Positions 36,083-45,111 of a stretch of 64,000 bases of DNA are shown in pieces (position 1 is the first letter of the stretch; each line of letters begins with the position of its first letter). The stretch is from an uncultured Chlorobiaceae bacterium (GTDB taxonomy: Bacteria > Bacteroidota > Chlorobiia > Chlorobiales > Chlorobiaceae): assembly GCA_903882665.1 (NCBI GenBank), contig CAIRXW010000021.1, positions 30,349-94,348 on the forward strand. Reading direction: 5' to 3'. The notes below the pieces were generated by a model, which was not told the DNA's origin, did no database searches, and worked only from the letters and a program-made list of their open reading frames with translations. Made by a program: the position numbers and the translations under genes.

Positions 36083-38746
36083 CTATTGCAGTATAGAGTT
36101 CATATTCCAGTTGTAGGGCAGATATCGGATGTGAATGGAATCAAGGTTCTTTTCTGTCCAGGCTCTTTTTTCTTCGTCCATAGACGGCAGCAGCAACAGG
36201 ATTATTTTGCGCGTGCTGCTGCCGAAATCTTCCCTATACCTCTGAAACAGCGATGAAATCCAGAGCGTGTTGCTTTGGCGATCAATTTTTATCCCCTCAC
36301 GGTTGATAAAACTTTTCGTTGCGGTGTCGAGCTGCCGGTCAATGAGCGTAGCATCGTAGAACTCTATGGGAGCGCAGGATGACGATGTGCAGAAGAGCGC
36401 GAAATGGATTCGGTAATCGAATGATGCTACAGTAAGGTTGCTGCGTTGATCGGCCACTGAAAAGGGTTTGAAGGGAAAGAGCGGGTGTGATCTGTTCTGG
36501 CGGAGTATGCCGTGCTCAATGTCGTCAAGAGTAAAAAAGAATCCGCCTATCGTGTAGCCAATCCGGCCAAAAAAATTCGGGATTTCAAACACTGAACCCT
36601 GAATGTCGAACTCAATGACGCCGTGAATAATGAGCACGTTATAGATGTTGATCCAGAAGGCCTTTTTTTCGGCATCATTGTAGAGAAGTTCCAAATTGAA
36701 GCTGTTGAGCGATCCTGCCAGGTGAAGGTATCGGTCAAACTCTTCGGAGTGCTTCAGCGCCTTGTAATTGACCATGCCCTTTTCTGTATTGAAAAATGCT
36801 CCCTGCAGTCGGCCAAGCCTCTTTTTTAATTCGGCTGCCAGAGCGATGGTGGGTACAGGTTGAGCGCTTCGTTCAGGGTTCAGGGCCACCTGAAGGGGAA
36901 TGTTTTGTTGTAACCGCTCCCCGCAGCGGGCCTCTTTTCCCGTTTCATGAAGACGGTTCTCGGCTGCCAGAATTGCGGCAACAGCATTGATATAGCCGAT
37001 ATGACTGAACGCCTGGGGAAAATTTCCCAGCATTTCATGCGTCGAGCTTTCAAACTCTTCGGAAAAAAGCCCAAGGTGATTCGATGCTTTCACCGTTTGC
37101 TTGAGTAACGCAAGAGCTTCCTCTCTCTTCCCTGAGAGCGCCAGGCACTCTACAAGCCAAAAGTTGCAGAGAATAAATCCCCCTTCATCGCCTTTCAGGC
37201 CATCATCAGCATTGTAGCGGAGCAGAAAACCACCCTGCATCAACTTCTCTCGGCACGCATTGATCGTTCCCTGCACTCTTGAATCTTTTGCCGGAAGGAA
37301 GCCGACAATAGGCAGCAGCAGGAGGCTTGCATCAAGTTCTGAAGAGCCATATTTCTGGACAAATCTGTTTGCCCTCTTATCGAACCCTTTTGTCAGAATA
37401 TCCTCACGAATCCGTTCACGCTCTTTCAGCCAAAGGTCGAGAGGTGCGTCAAAGCCGAAACGTCGGGCAATGGTGATCCCCCGGTCGAGGGCGACCCAGC
37501 ACATCACTTTTGAATAGACGAAATGGTGCGGGCCGTTGCGCACTTCCCATATTCCGTCATCGGGTTTTTGCCAGTTTTCAATGGCAAGGGTGCAGATTTC
37601 GCGGAAAAACGGCCAGAGTTCCTCATCAATTTTTCCTGCATAATCCGATAACCGGAGGGCAGCATCCATGACTTCACCATAAATATCCCACTGGTTCTGT
37701 CGGTGAGCGTCGTTGCCGATTCGTACTGGTCTTGAATTACGATATCCTTTCAGGTGGCTGAGTTCTTGTTCTTTCAGCCGGTCGTTGCCATGCAGGGTAT
37801 ACATGATCTGCAGATTCAGGCTTCCGTATTTACGGTAGGTCTCATGCACCCAGCGGAGGTAGGCATCCGCTTCGGCGACGTGGCCGACGGAGAAGAGCGC
37901 TTTAAGCGTAAATGCGGCATCTCTCAGCCAACTGAAGCGGTAATCCCAGTTTCTCTCACCGCCCAGAGTTTCAGGAAGGGAGGTCGTTGCTGCCGCAGCA
38001 ATAGCGCCGGTAGGCTGAAAGGTCAGTAGTTTGAGCAGAAGCAGGGAGCGGTTGATCATCGGGGTAAACTCTCCAAGATAGGCACATCGCTCGCCCACAC
38101 AGGGGAGTACCCAGTCTTGCCAGAATATCCTGTTTTCCTCAAAAGGACAAGGGAGGGGATCGTGGCTGTTATGACTTCCGTAGATCAGGTCGATATGCGC
38201 CTCATTACCTGCTTCAAGCAGCAACGCCAGTCTCAGTTCTCCCGCACTGTTGCTGAGAGTAATTGGCTCGCAGCCTGCCAGAGCAAGTGAAAGGGTTTTG
38301 TTACCCAAACTGACCGTAAAGTGGTTGGCGCCCTCATCAGTAATGGATGGGAGTACCATTGCATATTCCGGACGGGGTGTCAGGGTGAGCGTAAAGCGTA
38401 TGGTGCCTCGAATGACTCTCAGACAGCGATGAATGCGATGCTTGGTCTTTTTGATGTGGGCATTATTATCCACAACCATAAAGTCATGAAGTCGGGCTTC
38501 GGCACTCTTTGTGCGGAACCGGCAGGAGAGAATATTGGTGTTGGCCAGATATTCCTGTTCAGAAAAGAAGGGTTCCGAAGGCTGGAGGCTGAAAAAGCCC
38601 CCATTTTCATCATCGAGCAGTGAGGCGAAGATGGTCGGGGAGTCGAGCCAGGGAAGGGAGCAGTAATCAATGGAGCCATCTTTTGAGACAAGGGCGGCAG
38701 AGTGGAGATCCCCGATAAGGCCATAGTCAGCAATGCTTCGGTACAT
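36083..38746 (-). CDS. GH15 glucoamylase/trehalase-like protein fused to DUF547
   Basis: An 887-aa two-part protein. Residues 1 to ~600 are a GH15 enzyme: N-terminal SIADYGLIGDLHSAALV, the (alpha/alpha)6 barrel motif GGERNWDYRFSWLRDAAFTL (about 258-277), RIGNDAHRQNQWDIYGEV, and the catalytic-base region GLFSEEFES (about 559). After a linker (~610-640), residues ~665-860 form a DUF547 domain: AFWINIYNVLIIHGV and FALFCTSSSCAPIEFYDATL. The natural substrate may be trehalose or an alpha-glucan. DUF547 is usually a stand-alone protein of unknown role. A GAGAGGA site precedes the ATG. Confidence 0.88.
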   Translation of the reverse strand: MYRSIADYGLIGDLHSAALVSKDGSIDYCSLPWLDSPTIFASLLDDENGGFFSLQPSEPFFSEQEYLANTNILSCRFRTKSAEARLHDFMVVDNNAHIKKTKHRIHRCLRVIRGTIRFTLTLTPRPEYAMVLPSITDEGANHFTVSLGNKTLSLALAGCEPITLSNSAGELRLALLLEAGNEAHIDLIYGSHNSHDPLPCPFEENRIFWQDWVLPCVGERCAYLGEFTPMINRSLLLLKLLTFQPTGAIAAAATTSLPETLGGERNWDYRFSWLRDAAFTLKALFSVGHVAEADAYLRWVHETYRKYGSLNLQIMYTLHGNDRLKEQELSHLKGYRNSRPVRIGNDAHRQNQWDIYGEVMDAALRLSDYAGKIDEELWPFFREICTLAIENWQKPDDGIWEVRNGPHHFVYSKVMCWVALDRGITIARRFGFDAPLDLWLKERERIREDILTKGFDKRANRFVQKYGSSELDASLLLLPIVGFLPAKDSRVQGTINACREKLMQGGFLLRYNADDGLKGDEGGFILCNFWLVECLALSGKREEALALLKQTVKASNHLGLFSEEFESSTHEMLGNFPQAFSHIGYINAVAAILAAENRLHETGKEARCGERLQQNIPLQVALNPERSAQPVPTIALAAELKKRLGRLQGAFFNTEKGMVNYKALKHSEEFDRYLHLAGSLNSFNLELLYNDAEKKAFWINIYNVLIIHGVIEFDIQGSVFEIPNFFGRIGYTIGGFFFTLDDIEHGILRQNRSHPLFPFKPFSVADQRSNLTVASFDYRIHFALFCTSSSCAPIEFYDATLIDRQLDTATKSFINREGIKIDRQSNTLWISSLFQRYREDFGSSTRKIILLLLPSMDEEKRAWTEKNLDSIHIRYLPYNWNMNSILQ

Positions 38747-38789
38747 TTCATCAGTCCTCTCTTTTGGGTTGGGTGAAACATTACGGAAT

Positions 38790-39185
38790 TTACGAAAGAT
38801 TCCTTGGCACCTGCGATGAGTGGTGGTGCAGAATGGGTCTTGGAAGAGATATATCTATGACAAAGGTAAATCGTGAAGGAAAGGAGAGCAGTACCTGATC
38901 GACTTCAAATTCAAAGGAGCAGATGCCGCTCAGGGTATGCAGGGTGTCGCTTAGCGACTGTTTTCTGAGCGCCTTGTTGTGCAGGCGCACCCCAAGTCCA
39001 TCCCTTGTGGCAAGCTGTCCGAAATAGTCTCTTACCCCCTCAGGAGTTATGACGGTATGGGGAGAAAAGGTAGGAATAAGGACTGCCGATTCATGATACA
39101 GCGCAGCAATGTCGTCGGCATTTCCGCTGCAGACTCGCGTAACCCATTGAAAAAGAACCTCTTCGGCAGTTTTGAAATAGATCAT
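38790..39185 (-). CDS. NTF2-like (SnoaL/DUF4440-type) small protein
   Basis: A 131-aa protein from ATG 39185 (an ATG at 39236 is also possible). The frame runs open to a TTG at 39302, but that TTG lies in the T-tail of a terminator and is unlikely. Sequence TAEEVLFQWVTRVCSGNADD, then ALYHESAVLIPTFS and LHTLSGICSFEF, matches the cone-shaped NTF2-like fold of SgcJ/CaMKII-association proteins. Such domains bind small ligands or catalyse isomerisations. It lies 43 nt upstream of the GH15-DUF547 gene on the same strand and may be co-transcribed with it. Confidence 0.65.
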   Translation of the reverse strand: MIYFKTAEEVLFQWVTRVCSGNADDIAALYHESAVLIPTFSPHTVITPEGVRDYFGQLATRDGLGVRLHNKALRKQSLSDTLHTLSGICSFEFEVDQVLLSFPSRFTFVIDISLPRPILHHHSSQVPRNLS

Positions 39186-39301
39186 GGTTGGTGCGTTATG
39201 TTTTACAAAGGAGAGTGGGCTGGCATAATCATCCATTTTTGTCAGGCTTGTTTTGATGGAGGGAATGTAATCATTTTTTGTTTTTTCGCCCCGTGCGCCC
39301 A

Positions 39302-39336
39302 ATAAAAAAGCCTGAACCCTGTCTATTCAGGCTTTT
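39302..39336 (-). terminator. Rho-independent terminator
   Basis: AAAAGCCTGAA-loop of 9-TTCAGGCTTTT is a perfect 11-bp stem. On the minus strand it is followed by TTTTTTATT. It sits at the end of the OmpA-like remnant, the stop codon of which (39327-39329) falls in the stem, so it is probably the terminator of that lost gene. Confidence 0.8.
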
Positions 39337-39569
39337 GTGTTAGTTTGACAACTTGAATTTAGACGTTCAACACGCATTCCATCTACATCGCGGTCGATTT
39401 CAGCGGTCTGCTTGACCATGTAGTTGCCGATGAGCGCTCCGGAAACTCTGCCAGGTCCGCCTGTGCCTATAAATGTCCCTTTTACAACATCAAAACTGGC
39501 TGAAAAAATTCTGGGGTGATTGGTACCTGTAAAGAAATACGAGTTGAAAGAGCGTTGGTACGCCGAGTG
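39327..39569 (-). pseudogene. Remnant of a glycine-zipper OmpA-family (YiaD-like) gene
   Basis: The minus strand reads about 80 codons without a usable start. The frame contains GTFIGTGGPGRVSGALIG, then NYMVKQTAEIDRDVDGMR and VERL, ending at the TGA at 39327-39329. The segment G(x)3G repeats plus GALIGNYM.KQ.AEI.RD..G matches the glycine-zipper and linker part just before the OmpA C-terminal domain in YiaD-like outer-membrane lipoproteins. The signal peptide and the peptidoglycan-binding OmpA domain are both missing. The rest of 39340-39660 shows no other gene. Confidence 0.55.
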
Positions 39570-39669
39570 TCAGGAATACTTATAACGGTTTGATGCAAAT
39601 GAAAATTTATAATCTGGTTTGTTGGTTTATATCTCCGACAACAGTAACAATTTAAGACACATTATCTTC

Positions 39670-40611
39670 ATGAGCCGCTTAAAAGAAGAATGGATTGAAC
39701 AGCTTGAATCCGGCTTGCCACCGAAGGAGAGGATCGTCGAGCGTAACATAGCCATTACAGCTCAGTATGCGGCGTGGTATTTGCAGAACCAGAAACTCTT
39801 CAAGTGGGCGGGGATGGCGGCGTTTGCTTCTCGCCAGGTTGGTATTGCGCTTGCATTTTCCGAAATGATGCATGCTCCTGATACTCTTGTCATTCAGGAA
39901 GAGACGCCGAATCAAGGTTTTTCATTTGATCCGGGAAGGTTGTTCCGCTCGGCCCTCAACAACCTCTTTTCTGTTCCTTCGTTTATGCACTCGGTAGCAG
40001 CCCGGCAGCTTTTTCTTGCCGATCTTGATGAAATCCGTCGCGGGAACAATACTATTTTTGCTGATATCGCATGGGCACATGCGGCCTATCAGGAAAGCGG
40101 CATTGGTGAGATTGAGAAAAACTGCGGCGGAGAGGACGATGAATATATGCTGAAAGGGTTCAGGTTGATTGATGAGGGTTCACGCATACTGGAAAAAGCG
40201 GGTAATGAAGAGGAGGCTCGCAGGGTTATCTGGAATGGTAATGTACTGTTGCTTCGTCAGGAACAGCTCAATACCTTGCAGCCTGTTTTTGATGCGATCA
40301 GTCAGCAGGGAAGGATTGTTGTTTCGTTTGGAAGCGAGCTTGATTTTTCCGGAGCGGTTGAAAACGTCAAAGCCTCTTTTTCATCTTTTTCAGGATATTT
40401 TGAAACGCTGACCGGTATCAAGAGCGTTACTGACCGGGAGCACCGCTGGCAGTGGATTGAAAACGATGTGTTGCCGTCGTGGGATCGTGTGGATGGTACA
40501 TACTCTGAAGGCTCCGGCCTGAAAAAGCAGCTTGAAGCATTTGTTGCCGGTGAATCAACCATGATGCATCAGGTCAAAGAGTATGCAGCAAACCTGTTCC
40601 GTATTTCATGA
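39670..40611 (+). CDS. Uncharacterised protein with RN-IA-YA-WYL motif
   Basis: A 313-aa protein from ATG 39670 (a TTG at 39619 would add 17 residues of poor quality). No signal peptide or clear membrane helix. Near the N-terminus RNIAITAQYAAWYLQNQKLF is followed by KWAGMAAFASRQVGIAL, and later by RRGNNTIFADIAWAHAAY and VIWNGNVLLLRQEQL. From memory these resemble a loosely described group of proteobacterial proteins sometimes labelled DUF2515; I am not sure of this. The frame is intact and of normal composition. It lies between a gene remnant and the MacAB-type operon and may be accessory. Confidence 0.5.
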   Translation: MSRLKEEWIEQLESGLPPKERIVERNIAITAQYAAWYLQNQKLFKWAGMAAFASRQVGIALAFSEMMHAPDTLVIQEETPNQGFSFDPGRLFRSALNNLFSVPSFMHSVAARQLFLADLDEIRRGNNTIFADIAWAHAAYQESGIGEIEKNCGGEDDEYMLKGFRLIDEGSRILEKAGNEEEARRVIWNGNVLLLRQEQLNTLQPVFDAISQQGRIVVSFGSELDFSGAVENVKASFSSFSGYFETLTGIKSVTDREHRWQWIENDVLPSWDRVDGTYSEGSGLKKQLEAFVAGESTMMHQVKEYAANLFRIS

Positions 40612-40657
40612 ATCGGCTTTACGGAAGGCTGTTTTGCAGACTTGCCCCACCCTCATT

Positions 40658-41899
40658 CTACTTTGGTCTCAATGCTTCCACAGGGTTGAGGTTGGCGGCC
40701 TTCCATGCCGGGAAGAGCCCAAAGGTTATGCCGATACCCGAGCAGACCATCATGGAGACGATTATCCAGACCCAGGGGAAAATCGGCGGGAGGGTGAATT
40801 TCAGTGCGATGAGGTTTCCTGTCACAATACCTCCAATAATACCGATTACTCCTCCTGCAACGGAGAGGAAAAATGATTCAAAGAGGAACTGGCGAAGAAT
40901 TGTTCTGCGGGGTGCCCCGATTGATTTTCTGATGCCGATCTCCCGGGTTCTTTCGGTGACGCTGACCAGCATGATGTTCATGATACCCACTCCTGCGGTT
41001 AGCAGGGCCATAAAGCTGATGATGAAGGCGCCGATACCGATGGCGCGCTGAATATCGCGGAATGAGTCTATAAGCGATTCGTTTGTCCTGATCTCAAAAT
41101 CGTTGGGTTCCCTGACAGTCAGTCCCCTCGCAAGTCTCATGGCACCGATCGCCCGGTCGATTGTTTGTGGATACTCTTTGCGTGAGAGCGCTTCAATGGT
41201 GATGGCGATGCTGCTTTTTTCGTTGATATGGTCGAGGTATCGGGTGATGGGTATGAGGACAAAGTTGTCCTGGCTCTGACCAAAGGCAGCGCCCTTTTTT
41301 TCAAAAACACCGGCAACCGTATAGATCTCCCCGTTGACCTTGATGAACTTGTTTTGCGGATTTTCGCCACTTGGGAAGAGCGTTGCCGCAACTTCGCCGC
41401 CAAGAACTGCGCTGTTTCTTGCCGAGCGGATATCACCCTCTGCGAGGTTGCGACCGAGCGCTATGGTGTAGCCGTTTGATGCAGCAAAGTTCTCGTCACC
41501 GCCGGTCATCGTCACATCGGGATTTGTGGTCAGGTTGGCATATTTTGCCTGATTAGCCATGCTTGTGATGATCAAGCCGATCGTGCGGGCCTTCGACTCC
41601 ATGCTTTTGCGGAAAAAAAGCGCCTGCTTGTAGGTGATATCCTTGCGGTTTGCATAGAGGTTCCTGCTGTGCCCGCTGCCGAATACCGTTGCAGGGTTTT
41701 TTTGTATCTGGAAGGTGTTGGCTCCGAGGCTTGTCAGGCCTGATTCGACGCTTTTGTCAATGGCATCAATGGCCGTCATGACAGCAATGATGGAGAAGAC
41801 GCCTACGGCGACACCCATGATGGTAAGCCATGACCGGAGCTTGTTGACAGCCAGGGAGTAGATCGCCTGGATGATGGTTTCACGCAGTCGCATAAGCAC
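40658..41899 (-). CDS. MacB/FtsX-like ABC permease, second copy
   Basis: A 413-aa permease with an N-terminal helix (about 23-43), a periplasmic MacB-type domain (about 50-270), and three C-terminal helices. The coupling-helix region RTREIGIRKSIGAPRRTILRQF precedes the last helices. The C-terminus LFPAWKAANLNPVEALRPK is the family ending. Two nucleotides separate it from the preceding permease gene. The ATPase is a separate gene, so this follows the LolCDE/YknXYZ arrangement and not fused MacB. Confidence 0.9.
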   Translation of the reverse strand: MLMRLRETIIQAIYSLAVNKLRSWLTIMGVAVGVFSIIAVMTAIDAIDKSVESGLTSLGANTFQIQKNPATVFGSGHSRNLYANRKDITYKQALFFRKSMESKARTIGLIITSMANQAKYANLTTNPDVTMTGGDENFAASNGYTIALGRNLAEGDIRSARNSAVLGGEVAATLFPSGENPQNKFIKVNGEIYTVAGVFEKKGAAFGQSQDNFVLIPITRYLDHINEKSSIAITIEALSRKEYPQTIDRAIGAMRLARGLTVREPNDFEIRTNESLIDSFRDIQRAIGIGAFIISFMALLTAGVGIMNIMLVSVTERTREIGIRKSIGAPRRTILRQFLFESFFLSVAGGVIGIIGGIVTGNLIALKFTLPPIFPWVWIIVSMMVCSGIGITFGLFPAWKAANLNPVEALRPK

Positions 41900-41901
41900 C
41901 C

Positions 41902-43167
41902 CTATTCATAACGCAGCGAGTCAGCCGGATCAAGCTTTGAAGCCGTAACAGCCGGCGCAAGACCAGAGATGATTCCTGTGATGACGGAAACGGCAAGACT
42001 TGCCATGACAAGATCAGGAGAGAACTGTATCGGGAAATCTGGTACGATTTTTTCGATGGCAATGGTGATGAAAAGGGCGGTGGCAAGCCCGACTCCACCT
42101 CCGATAAGGCATATCATGACCGATTCTATGAGAAATTGAAGAAGAATGGTGCGGCGTCTCGCGCCAAGGGCCTTGCGCAGTCCGATCTCCCTGGTGCGCT
42201 CTTTCACGCTCACAAAGGTGATATTCATGATGCCGATGGCACCGACAAAGAGCGACATACCGGTAATGAAGATGCCTGCGATGGCAATGCCGTTTTTTAT
42301 TGGGTCAAGCTCGCTTTTGAACGCCTGCTGCTCGTTGATGGAGAAGTCCTCCTCTTTGCCAGGCGCAAGACGCCGGATTCTTCTCATCAATCCGAGCAAC
42401 TCCTCCTTGGCCTCTGCAACCCGCTCCTGATGCCTGATTTTCACCCGCATGGTGATGAACATGTTTTTACCGTAGATCTTTTCAAAGGCTCCAAGGGGCA
42501 TGATGATCTGGTTGTCGAAGCTGAAAAGGCCAAGAAACTTTCCCTGTTTTCGGAAAATTCCAATAATGCGAAACTTGCGGTTTTTGATCTGGATGGATTT
42601 TCCGAGGGCTGGCTCATTAGGAAAGAGCCCGACCGCGATATCATCTCCAATGGCGCAGACCATTGCGCTTCCGGCAGACTCTCCTGGAGTAAAGAAGCGA
42701 CCGGCAGAAAGGTTGCCGGATGCAGTCTGCAGGTAGTCATGGTTGGTTCCGAGAGAAAAGACCTGCTCAAGGTTTCGCTCCCGGTATTTGGCCGACGCCT
42801 GATAGGTTGACATCTGGGGAACAGCGATGAGCAGATCTGAATGCGGATTGTCGGCAATAATGCGGTTGAGCTGGGCAGCATACTCTGTTTTCAGGTCAGG
42901 GCGGTTGCGGTATCGCCACCATTGCCCCATGGTGCTCCACGATGATTTCTGAACATAGATAACATCGTAGCCAAGCATGGCAAGGCTCTTGTCGAATCCC
43001 CGGTCAATGCCGTTGATCGCCGTGCCCATCATGGTAATGGCGACAATGCCGATAATGACCCCAAGCGCGGTAAGAAACGACCGTATCTTGTTTGCCCTGA
43101 TCTGGAAAAGCGCCATCTTCAGGCTCTCGGTGCTTTCATAGCGGAACTGTCGCCAGGTACTGTTCAT
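41902..43167 (-). CDS. MacB/FtsX-like ABC permease, first copy
   Basis: A 421-aa paralogue of the next gene with the same design: one N-terminal helix with [20 protein letters not shown], a periplasmic domain, and three C-terminal helices with [22 protein letters not shown]. The C-terminus is [20 protein letters not shown]. Its ATG overlaps the ATPase stop by 4 nt. With the adjacent permease it could make a heterodimer, as LolC/LolE do. It is the fourth of five genes of a tripartite exporter. Confidence 0.9.
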   Translation of the reverse strand: MNSTWRQFRYESTESLKMALFQIRANKIRSFLTALGVIIGIVAITMMGTAINGIDRGFDKSLAMLGYDVIYVQKSSWSTMGQWWRYRNRPDLKTEYAAQLNRIIADNPHSDLLIAVPQMSTYQASAKYRERNLEQVFSLGTNHDYLQTASGNLSAGRFFTPGESAGSAMVCAIGDDIAVGLFPNEPALGKSIQIKNRKFRIIGIFRKQGKFLGLFSFDNQIIMPLGAFEKIYGKNMFITMRVKIRHQERVAEAKEELLGLMRRIRRLAPGKEEDFSINEQQAFKSELDPIKNGIAIAGIFITGMSLFVGAIGIMNITFVSVKERTREIGLRKALGARRRTILLQFLIESVMICLIGGGVGLATALFITIAIEKIVPDFPIQFSPDLVMASLAVSVITGIISGLAPAVTASKLDPADSLRYE

Positions 43168-43856
43168 TGGCTTCTGTCGCTTTCGATTTTTCCATCACGG
43201 AGGCGGATGAGACGGCGGGTATAGCGGGCAATATCCTCTTCATGCGTAATGAGGATGATGGTATTGCCTGCTTCGGAGAGCGCTCCGAAGATATTCATGA
43301 TGTCACGGCTGGTTGCAGTATCGAGGTTACCGGTAGGCTCGTCGGCCAAAATGATTGAGGGTTTGTTGATCAGTGCCCTTGCTATGGCCACCCGTTGAAT
43401 CTGGCCTCCGGAAAGTTCAGAGGGTTTGTGTGTGATACGGTCGCCAAGTCCTACCTTTACGAGCGCTGCTGCGGCACGCTCTTCGCGCTCTTCGGGCGGT
43501 ACCCCGGCATAGATCAGCGGCAGCTCGACATTGCGCAGGCAGTTAAGTCGGGGAAGCAGGTTAAAGGTTTGAAAAACAAAGCCTATTTCCCGGTTTCTGA
43601 TACGGGCCAGTTCATCGTCATCCATTTCAGCCACGCTCTGGCCATTGAGCTCATAGCTGCCGGAGGAGGGGGTATCAAGGCAGCCGATAATATTCATGAG
43701 TGTTGATTTTCCGCTGCCGGAGGGGCCCATGATTGCCGCATAGTCGTTCAGTTTGAACTCCAGGTTGATGGAGTCGAGCGCATGGACAACCTGATCGCCC
43801 ATCTCATAGAATTTGCAGAGCGACTGCATGGTGATGACATTCGATTGTATATCCAT
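43164..43856 (-). CDS. ABC transporter ATP-binding protein (MacB/LolD type)
   Basis: A 230-aa ATPase started at ATG 43856, one base after the adaptor stop (43858-43860). A longer frame running into the adaptor gene is spurious. Walker A is GPSGSGKST (about 44-52), signature [15 protein letters not shown], Walker B plus D-loop [15 protein letters not shown]-loop [10 protein letters not shown]. It powers the two adjacent permeases. Coupled to its neighbours by a 1-nt gap and a 4-nt overlap. Confidence 0.94.
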   Translation of the reverse strand: MDIQSNVITMQSLCKFYEMGDQVVHALDSINLEFKLNDYAAIMGPSGSGKSTLMNIIGCLDTPSSGSYELNGQSVAEMDDDELARIRNREIGFVFQTFNLLPRLNCLRNVELPLIYAGVPPEEREERAAAALVKVGLGDRITHKPSELSGGQIQRVAIARALINKPSIILADEPTGNLDTATSRDIMNIFGALSEAGNTIILITHEEDIARYTRRLIRLRDGKIESDRSQ

Positions 43857-43857
43857 G

Positions 43858-45111
43858 TTATTGTTGCGGCGGTTTGACCATGCTGCCATTTTTGAGCTTG
43901 CTGGTGATGGCGGTATAACTTCCTGAAACAACCTCTTCTCCTTTTTTGAGCCCTGCGGTGACCACGATGTGGGTATTGTCGGTTGTTCCGGTCTGGACTG
44001 GCCGGAACCATGCTTTTCCTGATTTGACAACAAAAACACCCTGTTCACTTTCAGTTGCTTTGCCAATCGGAGCGATTGTTACCGCATTTTTCTCACTCTT
44101 CTCTTTCTCTGTGCTGTCGGTCGCGCCTCGTATCGTGACGCTTTGAATAGGAACAACAAGAGCGTTTTGTATCCGCTGTGACTCAATATCCGCCGTTGCG
44201 CTCATACCGGGTTTCAGCAGACGCTCATGGTTAAAGATGCGTATCTTGACTGAAAAGTTGGTCACCTCCTCCTGCGTTCCGGCAGCCTTTGAGATGGCTG
44301 AATTGGAGATTTCATGGACGATGCCTTTGAAGATGCGCTCGCCATAAGCGTCTACCGTGATTGAAACAGGGTTGCCCGCTTTTACATTGACGATGTCGTT
44401 TTCATTGACCTCTACTTGAACCTGCATACTGTCAAGGTTGGCAAGCCGCAGTACCTCTGTGCCGGGAAACTGGCCTGTGCCGACAACACGCTCGCCCGGT
44501 TTGCTGTTCAAGGCGATAATGGTGCCGTTGATCGGTGCACGAACAACGGTTTTTTTCATTCTATCCTGATTCTGGTCGAGCAAGCTCTTGTTTTGTTTTA
44601 TGGTGAAGATTGAGGCACGGTAGCTTGCCAGTGCGGCTTCTGCATTGGTTTTGGATGCTATGTAATCGGACTGGGAGATCAATTTCTCCTTGTAAAGCAG
44701 TGATGCCTTGCGGAAATCATCTTCAGCCTTGAGCTTTCGGGCTTCTGTTTCCTTGCTTTGCGATTTGGCCGCATTAAGCTGTGCAAGGCTCTGTTCCACC
44801 TGGTTGATGTAGATGTCGGGCTGGATTTTGAACAGGAGATCTCCTTTCTGAACGCTCTGGCCATCACGAATGGGTAATTCGATAATCTCCCCCGAAACAT
44901 CGGGCGACATGGCGACAACAAGAGCTGGCTGGATTTTGCCTGTAGCCGTCACAACATGAACAACCTCTTTGACAAAAACTTTTTCGGTTGTTACCTCAAC
45001 GGGTTTTTCGCGGCGTTGGAAAAATGTATAGAGTAACCCGCCAGCAATCAGAAGTGCGACGAGGGTGATCACTGTTGTTTTTCGTTTCAGCCAATTTTTT
45101 TGTTTACTCAT
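43858..45111 (-). CDS. MacA-like periplasmic adaptor (HlyD family)
   Basis: A 417-aa membrane-fusion protein with an N-terminal anchor helix (about residues 11-27, [17 protein letters not shown]). It has two lipoyl halves ([20 protein letters not shown] and [21 protein letters not shown]) around a coiled-coil hairpin, then beta-barrel and membrane-proximal domains. The C-terminus is [11 protein letters not shown]. It connects the ABC permeases to the TolC-like channel encoded just upstream; its ATG overlaps the TolC stop by 4 nt. Confidence 0.92.
   Translation of the reverse strand: MSKQKNWLKRKTTVITLVALLIAGGLLYTFFQRREKPVEVTTEKVFVKEVVHVVTATGKIQPALVVAMSPDVSGEIIELPIRDGQSVQKGDLLFKIQPDIYINQVEQSLAQLNAAKSQSKETEARKLKAEDDFRKASLLYKEKLISQSDYIASKTNAEAALASYRASIFTIKQNKSLLDQNQDRMKKTVVRAPINGTIIALNSKPGERVVGTGQFPGTEVLRLANLDSMQVQVEVNENDIVNVKAGNPVSITVDAYGERIFKGIVHEISNSAISKAAGTQEEVTNFSVKIRIFNHERLLKPGMSATADIESQRIQNALVVPIQSVTIRGATDSTEKEKSEKNAVTIAPIGKATESEQGVFVVKSGKAWFRPVQTGTTDNTHIVVTAGLKKGEEVVSGSYTAITSKLKNGSMVKPPQQ

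Noticed and set aside
39186..39302. TTG start at 39302 for the NTF2-like gene
   Set aside because: It lies in the T-tail of a strong terminator on the same strand.
43857..44066. N-terminal extension of the ABC ATPase into the MacA gene
   Set aside because: The extension is the MacA coding sequence in another frame; the ATPase proper starts at ATG 43856.
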